NCBI GenBank assembly: GCA_017472255.1
Contig: JAFUQU010000037.1
Location: 62,001-126,000, forward strand
Reading direction: 5' to 3'
DNA length: 64,000 nt
From: Clostridia bacterium
Lineage (GTDB): Bacteria > Bacillota > Clostridia > Oscillospirales > CAG-272
Shown: one piece after another, positions 26,097 through 32,615 of the stretch
Position numbering within the stretch: position 1 is the first letter of the stretch
How the letters are laid out: every line of letters starts with the position of its first letter
Notes under the pieces: generated by a model
Database searches by the model: none
What the model was told of the DNA's origin: nothing
The model's input: only the letters and a program-made list of their open reading frames with translations
Position numbers and translations under genes: made by a program

Positions 26097-26140
26097 GCGC
26101 GGAAAACAATAATCGGAAATAAACGAAAGGATTGATATAA

Positions 26141-26569
26141 ATGGAAATTGCAATCATCGCTGACGACAAAAAGAAAGAGCTTATGACGCAGTTCTGTATC
26201 GCATACTGCGGCATTCTCTGCAAACACAATCTGTGTGCCACCGGCATCACAGGCAAGTATATATCCGAGGCAACGGGACTACGGATCGAACGCCTGCTTT
26301 CGGGTGCTCACGGCGGTGCGCAGCAGATCACCTCGCGTGTGGCTTATAACGAGATCGACCTGCTCATTTATTTCCGTGACACTTCCAAGGAGGTTGTGTT
26401 CGACGAGGAGTCGTACAACCTGCTGCGGATGTGCGATGTTTACAACATTCCTGTTGCGACCAACATTGCTACGGCCGAGGTGCTTGTGTGCGCCCTCGAG
26501 AATGGAGGGCTGGACTGGCGGGAGATAGTCAACCCGAAGTCGGACTACAACCGCAAGGATAACCACTGA
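26141..26569 (+). CDS. Methylglyoxal synthase-like protein, catalytic residues altered
   Basis: A 142-residue protein with the methylglyoxal synthase fold: NLCATGITGKYISEATGL (about 31-48), SGAHGGAQQI (about 54-63), IDLLIYFRD and VYNIPVATNIATAE. Active MgsA converts dihydroxyacetone phosphate to methylglyoxal using, in E. coli, His19, Asp71 and His98. Here the corresponding sites read Asp (ADDKKK), Ala (GGAQQ instead of GGDQQ) and no His in the FRDTSKEVVFDEE loop. The protein may therefore be inactive as MgsA, perhaps a sensor or a changed enzyme. It is probably co-transcribed with the MinD-like gene, and a strong terminator follows. Confidence 0.75.
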   Translation: MEIAIIADDKKKELMTQFCIAYCGILCKHNLCATGITGKYISEATGLRIERLLSGAHGGAQQITSRVAYNEIDLLIYFRDTSKEVVFDEESYNLLRMCDVYNIPVATNIATAEVLVCALENGGLDWREIVNPKSDYNRKDNH

Positions 26570-26632
26570 AGCGGACGTCACCGGGTTCGGGTCAATCAAA
26601 GCAGCTGAATTGGAATACTATGTGATTTATTG

Positions 26633-26668
26633 GGTTTCGGCACGAGCGTATCGTGCCGAAACCTTTTT
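26633..26668 (+). terminator. Terminator of the MinD-like/MgsA-like operon
   Basis: GGTTTCGGCACGA (26633-26645) and TCGTGCCGAAACC (26651-26663) form a perfect 13-base stem with a 5-base loop, followed by TTTTT. Confidence 0.92.
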
Positions 26669-26774
26669 CATTTCATTCAAATGCAGTTAAATGCAGTTTT
26701 AATGAATCTAACATTCATCAAAACTGCAACAACAAAATGCGACAGAATTACGCAAAAATCCATATAACAAAACA

Positions 26775-26806
26775 ACAGCCGACAGGCATGAATGCCTGTC
26801 GGCTGT
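26775..26806 (-). terminator. Terminator of nfnAB
   Basis: A perfect inverted repeat, ACAGCCGACAGGCAT (26775-26789) with ATGCCTGTCGGCTGT (26792-26806), lies 20 bases downstream of the nfnB stop. On the minus strand it is followed by TGTTTTGTT. Confidence 0.85.
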
Positions 26807-26826
26807 CATATTATGAGATATGCTGT

Positions 26827-28242
26827 TTACTTGGACAGATACTCGTCGATGGCCTTGGCAGCGACCTTGCCCGCGCCCATGGCCGAAATGACGGTAGCAG
26901 CGCCGGTAACGGCATCGCCGCCTGCGTATACGCCTTTCTTAGTGGTAGCGCCGGTGGTCTCTTCCACGATAATGCCGCCGTGCTTGTTGACCTCAAGACC
27001 TACGGTAGTGGACTTAATCAGCGGGTTGGGGGACGTACCGATGGAGATAACCACGGTATCCACATCCAGCGTGAATTCGCTGCCTTCTACCGGTACAGGA
27101 CGGCGGCGTCCGCGCTCGTCCGGCTCACCCAGCTCCATGCGGATGCACTTGATACCGGTGACGCAGCCGTTCTTCGGGTCGCGCTTGTCGTCGGGATTGT
27201 GGTAGCCCAGGATTTCCACAGGGTTGTTGAGCAGCTTGAATTCGATGCCCTCCTCCATAGCGTGCTCCACTTCTTCATGACGGGCAGGAAGCTCGTCCAT
27301 GGAACGACGGTAGATGATGTAAACCTTCTCCGCGCCCAGACGCAGTGCGGTGCGTGCAGCGTCCATAGCCACGTTGCCGCCGCCGACTACGGCTACCTTG
27401 CCGCCCTTGGAAATCGGGGTGACGGGGTCGTCCAGATAAGCCTTCATCAGGTTGGAACGGGTCAGGAACTCGTTGGCGGAGTAAACGCCCTTCAGGCTCT
27501 CGCCGGGGATGTTCATAAAGCTGGGAAGACCCGCGCCGGAGCCTACGAATACGGCTTCGTAGCCCATGCCGAACAGCTCGTCGATGGTCAGCGTCTTGCC
27601 GATGACCATGTTGGTCTTCACATCAACGCCCATAGCTTTCAGGTTGTCCACTTCCTTCTGGACAATTGCCTTGGGCAGACGGAACTCGGGAATACCGTAA
27701 ACCAGCACGCCGCCTGCGGTATGCAGCGCTTCGAAAACGGTGACTTTGTAGCCCTTCTTGGCAAGGTCGCCTGCACAGGTCAGACCGGAGGGACCGGAAC
27801 CGATGACGGCTACCTTGTGACCGTTGGACGGTGCGGGTACGGGAGCTTCGGTAGCGTGCGCGTTGTGCCAGTCGGCGACGAAACGCTCCAGACGACCGAT
27901 GCCTACCGGCTCACCCTTGACGCCGCGAACACACTTGGATTCGCACTGGGTTTCCTGGGGGCAGACACGTCCGCATACGGCGGGCAGGGACGAAGTCTGG
28001 TTGATAACCTGATAAGCGCCCTCGAAATCGCCTTCTCTAACCTTGGCGATGAATTCGGGGATATGAATGTTGACAGGGCAGCCGCTGACGCAGGGCATAT
28101 GTTTGCAGTTTAGGCAGCGTGCGGCCTCGTCGAGGGCAGCAGCCTCGCTGTAGCCGAGGGCGACCTCGCCGAAATTGTGTGCGCGAACCTGCGGCTCCTG
28201 GGAGGGCATGGGGTTCTTTTTAAGAGACATATTAGCAGCCAT
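26827..28242 (-). CDS. nfnB: NfnB: ferredoxin-NADP+ oxidoreductase large subunit (GltD-like)
   Basis: This flavoprotein of 471 residues resembles the glutamate synthase small subunit. With NfnA it forms the electron-bifurcating NADH-dependent ferredoxin:NADP+ oxidoreductase. Two [4Fe-4S] Cys clusters are visible in the N-terminal domain: CLNCKHMPCVSGCP (about 41-54) and CGRVCPQETQCESKCVRG (about 89-106). The first FAD motif is VAVIGSGPSGLTCAGDLA, and the second, NADPH motif is VAVVGGGNVAMDAARTALRLG. It is coupled to nfnA: the ribosome site AGGAGG lies in the end of nfnA. Annotation as gltA/gltD is common; the NfnA neighbour argues for NfnB. Confidence 0.9.
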   Translation of the reverse strand: MAANMSLKKNPMPSQEPQVRAHNFGEVALGYSEAAALDEAARCLNCKHMPCVSGCPVNIHIPEFIAKVREGDFEGAYQVINQTSSLPAVCGRVCPQETQCESKCVRGVKGEPVGIGRLERFVADWHNAHATEAPVPAPSNGHKVAVIGSGPSGLTCAGDLAKKGYKVTVFEALHTAGGVLVYGIPEFRLPKAIVQKEVDNLKAMGVDVKTNMVIGKTLTIDELFGMGYEAVFVGSGAGLPSFMNIPGESLKGVYSANEFLTRSNLMKAYLDDPVTPISKGGKVAVVGGGNVAMDAARTALRLGAEKVYIIYRRSMDELPARHEEVEHAMEEGIEFKLLNNPVEILGYHNPDDKRDPKNGCVTGIKCIRMELGEPDERGRRRPVPVEGSEFTLDVDTVVISIGTSPNPLIKSTTVGLEVNKHGGIIVEETTGATTKKGVYAGGDAVTGAATVISAMGAGKVAAKAIDEYLSK

Positions 28243-28243
28243 T

Positions 28244-29086
28244 TTATTTTACCTCCTTGTTGAACAGGTTGCAGGTTTCTTCATGGGCGTGACGCTCAAA
28301 GTCGCGGAACATGGTGCCGCGCTCCATAGCGGAATCGAAATCCACTTCGTAGCCGTTAAAATCGGGACCGTCCACGCAGGCGAACTTGGTCTTGCCGCCG
28401 ACAATCAGACGGCAGCCGCCGCACATTCCGGTGCCGTCGATCATGATCGGGTTCATGGAAACGACGCAGGGGATGCCGGTGGGCTTGGTAGCGGCGACAA
28501 CGAATTTCATCATGATCAGGGGACCGATGGTGATCACCTTGTCAAACTTCTCGCCCGCCTCGAACATTTCGTTCAGCGGTACGCAGACGTTACCGTGGCG
28601 GCCGTAGGAACCGTCATCGGTCATGACAAAGAGACGGTCGGATGCGGCTTTGAACTCGTCCTCCAGAATCAGCAGATCCTTATTCCGGAAGCCGATGACG
28701 GATGTTACCTCGCAGCCGGCTGCATGAAGAGCCTGCGCGATGGGAAGCGCGATGGCGCAGCCTACGCCGCCGCCCACGATGCAGACCTTCTTCAGACCTT
28801 CGATTTCGGTGGGCATACCCAGCGGACCGACGAAGTCCTGAAGGAAGTCGCCGGCTTCCTTGTGATTCAGCTTTTCGGTGGTGGCGCCGACGATCTGGAA
28901 AATGATCTTCACGGTGCCGGCAGTGCGATCGTAACCGGCGATGGTCAGCGGAATCCGTTCACCGTCCGCGTCGGTACGCAGGATGATGAACTGACCGGGC
29001 TGTGCCTTGGCTGCGACGAAGGGCGCCTCAATATCCATCATGGTAACGGTGGGATTGAGACATTTTTTCGCTACGATTTTGTACAT
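28244..29086 (-). CDS. nfnA: NfnA: ferredoxin-NADP+ oxidoreductase small subunit
   Basis: A 280-residue FAD/NAD-binding protein of the dihydroorotate dehydrogenase electron-transfer (PyrK-like) family, partner of NfnB. It has an FAD domain (RTDADGERIPLTIAGYD, about 38-54), an NAD-binding segment (VCIVGGGVGCAIALPIAQAL) and a C-terminal [2Fe-2S] cluster region GTGMCGGCRLIVGG...KFACVDGP. The stop is one base from the nfnB start. The pair links NADH, NADPH and ferredoxin pools, which suits a fermenting anaerobe. Confidence 0.9.
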   Translation of the reverse strand: MYKIVAKKCLNPTVTMMDIEAPFVAAKAQPGQFIILRTDADGERIPLTIAGYDRTAGTVKIIFQIVGATTEKLNHKEAGDFLQDFVGPLGMPTEIEGLKKVCIVGGGVGCAIALPIAQALHAAGCEVTSVIGFRNKDLLILEDEFKAASDRLFVMTDDGSYGRHGNVCVPLNEMFEAGEKFDKVITIGPLIMMKFVVAATKPTGIPCVVSMNPIMIDGTGMCGGCRLIVGGKTKFACVDGPDFNGYEVDFDSAMERGTMFRDFERHAHEETCNLFNKEVK

Positions 29087-29184
29087 ACTCTAAAATCTCC
29101 TTACCTATCGAATCCGGCTGCGCACGGGAGCGCGGAGCCGGCGTTTAGTCGAAAATAAGCCCAGGTTATTTTGGGTCAACATAT

Positions 29185-29213
29185 ATTATATCACATTGTG
29201 TGGGTACTTGCAA
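29185..29213 (-). promoter_or_regulatory. Promoter of nfnAB
   Basis: TTGCAA (29208-29213) and a perfect TATAAT (29185-29190) on the minus strand are separated by 17 bases, about 100 bases upstream of nfnA. Confidence 0.65.
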
Positions 29214-29417
29214 GATGATTTTTGCATAAAGGTTAATGAATTTTCAGATAATCGATAAACATTTATCCATAACAAATTGCTCCCACGCATCGCTCGACCG
29301 AAATTTTTCTGTTTCAATTCTCCTCGATAGATTTCAGCGTAAAGCGACCGGGAAATCGCACATATCGCCATTCCCCACCCAATGGCGGCGGGATGCGATG
29401 GAAAAGTTCATCCATCA

Positions 29418-29451
29418 ATCGACAGACCAAATCAGCCAAATCTGGTATAAT
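29418..29451 (+). promoter_or_regulatory. Candidate spoIIE promoter with 21-base spacer
   Basis: TATAAT (29446-29451) in an extended form (TGGTATAAT) is preceded, with a 21-base spacer, by TCGACA (29419-29424). The sequence ATCGACA (29418-29424) is one base from the reverse Spo0A box TTCGACA. In B. subtilis spoIIE also has a 21-base spacer and is activated by Spo0A. Confidence 0.45.
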
Positions 29452-29517
29452 ATTCGCACAAGCTGCATAGCACCTCCCCGCAAGCGACGAGGTGCAGCGA
29501 AAGGATGGTACAAAATC

Positions 29518-31977
29518 ATGGCACTTGAAAAACTGCTTCACGTCAGATTTACACAGGGACAAAAGCGCGACGGCGCGGAGGGTATCACGCTGGGAGCGGC
29601 CGATCTGCTGCGTTTTGTGAAGGGCGTGGGCATGGCGCTGTTCTCCTTCCTGCTGGGAAGCGCACAGGCGGCGTTCTCCTGTTATCCCTTCGGAATATCG
29701 TTCCTCTGTGTCGTCGATCGGATGGTTCCCTGGAGCTACATAGGTTTGTTGGTCTCTTCCCTGTTCAGCCGCGGATACGCGGTCATCACGGCGTCAATTT
29801 ATACGGCGGCGTTTGCTTTGCGCTTCGGGTTGGGACGCTGGCTGGCAGCCCGCCCCGAAGGCAGCCGCATCCGGGCGGAGAAGCTGGCTGCAGCAAGTGT
29901 GCACGTGGAGAAAAAACGGGGACACATCCCCATCCGCGACCGATTGGCGACCCTGATGCAGGGAGAGGGGATGTTCGGCGAAAGCATCCTGCTGCGATGC
30001 GCGGTTTCCTGCTTTTCGGCTTTTGTATTCGGACTCTATCGTCTGGTTGAGGGCGGCTTCCTGTACTATGATCTGTTCGGGCTGCTGCTGGGATTCTTTC
30101 TCTGCCCGGCGCTGACGCTGGCGCTTTCGGGGCTGTTCACGAAAAACGAGCAGCTGGCGGCTTATCGTGAAATTTCCGCCGGGACGCTGATGTTTATCAC
30201 CGTCTACGCCCTGCGCGGCTATACATTCTTCGGATTTTCGCCCGCGCTGGTGGTGGCACTGTTTGTCACCTTCTGGGCGGCATCGGGCGGCGGCGCGCTG
30301 CGAGGCTGTACGGTGGGACTGGTTGCCGGCATTGCGTCCGGCAGTGAGGTTTCGGCGATGGTGCCCTGTATGGTAGCCGCCGCCGGACTGGTAACGGGAC
30401 TTTTATGGAAATTCTCAAAGGTCGCGGCGATAGCGGCATCCTGCGTGGCAGGACTGGCGCTGGGTATATCCGGCGACGGTTTTGCAGTGCTGCAGCGTCT
30501 GCTGCCCGATACGCTGGGAGCGGCGGTGATTTACCTGCCGCTGGCTTATTACGGTATTCTGCCCCGTCTGCCCGTATTCGTGCAGCAGACGGACAACCGT
30601 TCGGAGGAAGCGATGATTCTTGAGAAAAAACAAAAGGATACGGTGCTGCGTATGAACGCGCTGTCGGAGGCGTTTGGACGGCTGTCCGACGTGATCTATA
30701 CCCTGTCCGACCGCCTGCGCAGGCCGGGAATTATCGATCTCAAGCAGGTATGCGACAGCTCCTTCGACGCCTGCTGCAGCAAGTGTTCGCTGGCTTCGCT
30801 CTGCTGGGAGCGCGAGTGCACATCGACGCTGGACGCGCAGAGCAAAATTACCACCGAGCTGTACACAAAAGGCAGAATTGAGGTGTCGGAGGTTCCCGGA
30901 TATATCCGCGAGCGCTGCTACAACATCGAAAAGATTGTATCGCAGATTAATCTTGATGTGGCGGCGCTGGTGGAACGGCTCGTATCAAACGACAAAACGG
31001 AGGCTTTTGCCGTCGATTACGAAGCGCTGTCCAAGCTGCTTGCCGAGTCGATCTCGGAGGGCGAAAACGAATATACCATTGACGAAGAGCTGACCAAGAA
31101 GCTGCGCCGTTCACTGCGCTATATGGATATGGCGTCGGCGCGGGCAATCTGCTACGGCTCACGAAAAAAACAGGTCATCATCGGCGGCGTAGATCTGGCG
31201 CGTGTCAGAATCGGCGCGGATGAGCTTCGACGTGCGGTGGAAAACACGGTGAAGACGAAACTCACCGAACCGCGCTTCGCCATCGAGGGCGAGAATGTCA
31301 CCGTAACCCTGTCGGCCCGCAGACGCTTTCGCGTCGAGAACGCCCGTGCAACGAGCGTAAAGGAACAGGAGAGCGCGAACGGAGATACGGCGACCATGTT
31401 TGAGAATGGCGAAGACTATTACTACGCACTGATTTCGGACGGCATGGGCAGCGGTCGCGAGGCTGCCGTGACATCGAAGCTGTGCGCGGTATTCACCGAA
31501 CAGATGCTGGGCGCCGGAAACGGCAAGGCGGTCACATTGCAGATGCTGAACGGCTTTATACGCAGCCGCGGCGTCGAATGCTCGGCCACCATCGACCTGG
31601 CGGAGATTGACCTGATCACAGGGGAGGCGTGTTTTGTAAAAAGTGGGGCTGCGCCCTCATACATTCTGCGGAGCGGTAATCTGTACAAACTCCAGTCAAA
31701 AACCGTGCCAATCGGCATTATGTCCGCGCTGGACGCGGAGCAGATACGGTTTAGTCTGACGGAGGGGGATATTATTATCATGCTCAGCGACGGAGTGGCA
31801 CAGTCATTGGAAGACGGCGTATGGCTTGCGAATCTGCTTACATACGAATGGGAGGATAATCTGCAATTGATGGCGGAGAAGATTCTCGACAATGCAGCGC
31901 TGAACAATAAGCGCAGCGATGACATGACCGTGGCGCTCATGCGCGTGAGTGAGCCGGCGGACATGGATGAAAATTGA
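29518..31977 (+). CDS. spoIIE: Stage II sporulation protein E (PP2C phosphatase)
   Basis: SpoIIE dephosphorylates SpoIIAA to activate sigma-F in the forespore and interacts with FtsZ at the polar septum. The 819-residue protein has an N-terminal hydrophobic domain with many transmembrane helices (about 35-375). A Cys-rich segment (CDSSFDACCSKCSLASLCWE, from about residue 418) follows. The C-terminal PPM/PP2C phosphatase domain has the metal-binding motifs ISDGMGSG (from about 639), LSDGV and SDDMTVALM. ATG 29518 with AAAGGATGG upstream is preferred over in-frame starts further upstream that lie before the promoter. The presence of spoIIE points to a spore-forming lineage. Confidence 0.95.
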   Translation: MALEKLLHVRFTQGQKRDGAEGITLGAADLLRFVKGVGMALFSFLLGSAQAAFSCYPFGISFLCVVDRMVPWSYIGLLVSSLFSRGYAVITASIYTAAFALRFGLGRWLAARPEGSRIRAEKLAAASVHVEKKRGHIPIRDRLATLMQGEGMFGESILLRCAVSCFSAFVFGLYRLVEGGFLYYDLFGLLLGFFLCPALTLALSGLFTKNEQLAAYREISAGTLMFITVYALRGYTFFGFSPALVVALFVTFWAASGGGALRGCTVGLVAGIASGSEVSAMVPCMVAAAGLVTGLLWKFSKVAAIAASCVAGLALGISGDGFAVLQRLLPDTLGAAVIYLPLAYYGILPRLPVFVQQTDNRSEEAMILEKKQKDTVLRMNALSEAFGRLSDVIYTLSDRLRRPGIIDLKQVCDSSFDACCSKCSLASLCWERECTSTLDAQSKITTELYTKGRIEVSEVPGYIRERCYNIEKIVSQINLDVAALVERLVSNDKTEAFAVDYEALSKLLAESISEGENEYTIDEELTKKLRRSLRYMDMASARAICYGSRKKQVIIGGVDLARVRIGADELRRAVENTVKTKLTEPRFAIEGENVTVTLSARRRFRVENARATSVKEQESANGDTATMFENGEDYYYALISDGMGSGREAAVTSKLCAVFTEQMLGAGNGKAVTLQMLNGFIRSRGVECSATIDLAEIDLITGEACFVKSGAAPSYILRSGNLYKLQSKTVPIGIMSALDAEQIRFSLTEGDIIIMLSDGVAQSLEDGVWLANLLTYEWEDNLQLMAEKILDNAALNNKRSDDMTVALMRVSEPADMDEN

Positions 31978-31995
31978 ATAGTGAAAATTGAATAG
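31968..31995. repeat. Tandem 14-base repeat at the end of spoIIE
   Basis: TGAAAATTGAATAG occurs twice in a row (31968-31981 and 31982-31995). The spoIIE stop codon lies in the first copy. It looks like a small duplication. Confidence 0.8.
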
Positions 31996-31997
31996 AA

Positions 31998-32034
31998 GGG
32001 CATCCGGTGCGAAGCGGCGGATGCCCTGTTTTTT
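31998..32034 (+). terminator. Terminator of spoIIE
   Basis: GGGCATCCG (31998-32006) pairs with CGGATGCCC (32018-32026), followed by TGTTTTTT. Standard factor-independent terminator. Confidence 0.9.
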
Positions 32035-32156
32035 ATGGAAATTGGTTGGATATGCGCTGCATTCCCCTTTTTCGCAAGGGCGACCTGCGGTTGCCCGAGA
32101 TGGAATTAAATGTAGGCGCACAACGTTTGAAATCTGATTTCGCCATGCAATATTGA

Positions 32157-32396
32157 TTACGGTTCAAGATTGTTCTCGTTGAACAATGGAGAATGGAAGA
32201 AGTCTTCAATGCTGATGTTGAATCCCTGACATATCTCATGAATCACACGGAGTTTCAGACTGTCATATGAGCAGTTGATCATATTGTTGATTGTGGATTT
32301 TGGTACGCCGCTGCGTTTGTATAGCATATACTGCGTCATGTTGTTTTGTTCAAGCAGCTGCTTCAGACGCAAACTGACAGCCATATTTAATTGCAT
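32157..32396 (-). CDS. Small Xre/Cro-type HTH regulator
   Basis: A 79-residue protein consisting almost entirely of a Cro/C1 helix-turn-helix domain: LRLKQLLEQNNMTQYMLYKR, SGVPKSTINNMIN as the recognition region, and the C-terminal helix VIHEICQGFNISIEDFF. The start at ATG 32396 has GGCGGTG upstream; ATG 32384 is also possible. It is transcribed away from the activase operon, whose promoter lies in the shared 219-base spacer, so autoregulation or control of that operon is possible. Such minimal Xre proteins are frequent in Clostridia, and the ligand is unknown. Confidence 0.85.
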   Translation of the reverse strand: MQLNMAVSLRLKQLLEQNNMTQYMLYKRSGVPKSTINNMINCSYDSLKLRVIHEICQGFNISIEDFFHSPLFNENNLEP

Positions 32397-32532
32397 ACTA
32401 TCACCGCCTTCGAATGTGCTTATGAATATTATATGTTATTTTTTTGTAACTTTAGTCCCTGTGGCTGGACTAATACGATTTTTTATACATAAAATATTTT
32501 TCAAAAAAATCGACGAATTTACACTAAGTTCA

Positions 32533-32561
32533 TTGCACCTGAAAACAGGATGTGATATAAT
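32533..32561 (+). promoter_or_regulatory. Promoter of the activase operon
   Basis: TTGCAC (32533-32538) and TATAAT (32556-32561) are separated by 17 bases, 55 bases before the start at 32616. Confidence 0.65.
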
Positions 32562-32615
32562 ATAATGTATCGAATTTTTTGGTACCATATTTTTTCCGAA
32601 AAGGAGAAAGGTGAA

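Larger units (their letters stand above)
29087..29517. other. Divergent spacer between nfnA and spoIIE
   Basis: This 431-base region holds the nfnA promoter, a G+C-rich inverted repeat in the nfnA leader (CCGGCT/AGCCGG, 29114-29141) and a candidate spoIIE promoter near 29418-29451. The middle (about 29220-29400) is A+T rich at first, then mixed; I see no coding potential or clear motif there. Confidence 0.6.

Noticed and set aside
26775..26806. The perfect palindrome as an operator or recombination site
   Set aside because: Its position 20 bases after the nfnB stop and the T-rich run downstream are better explained by a terminator.
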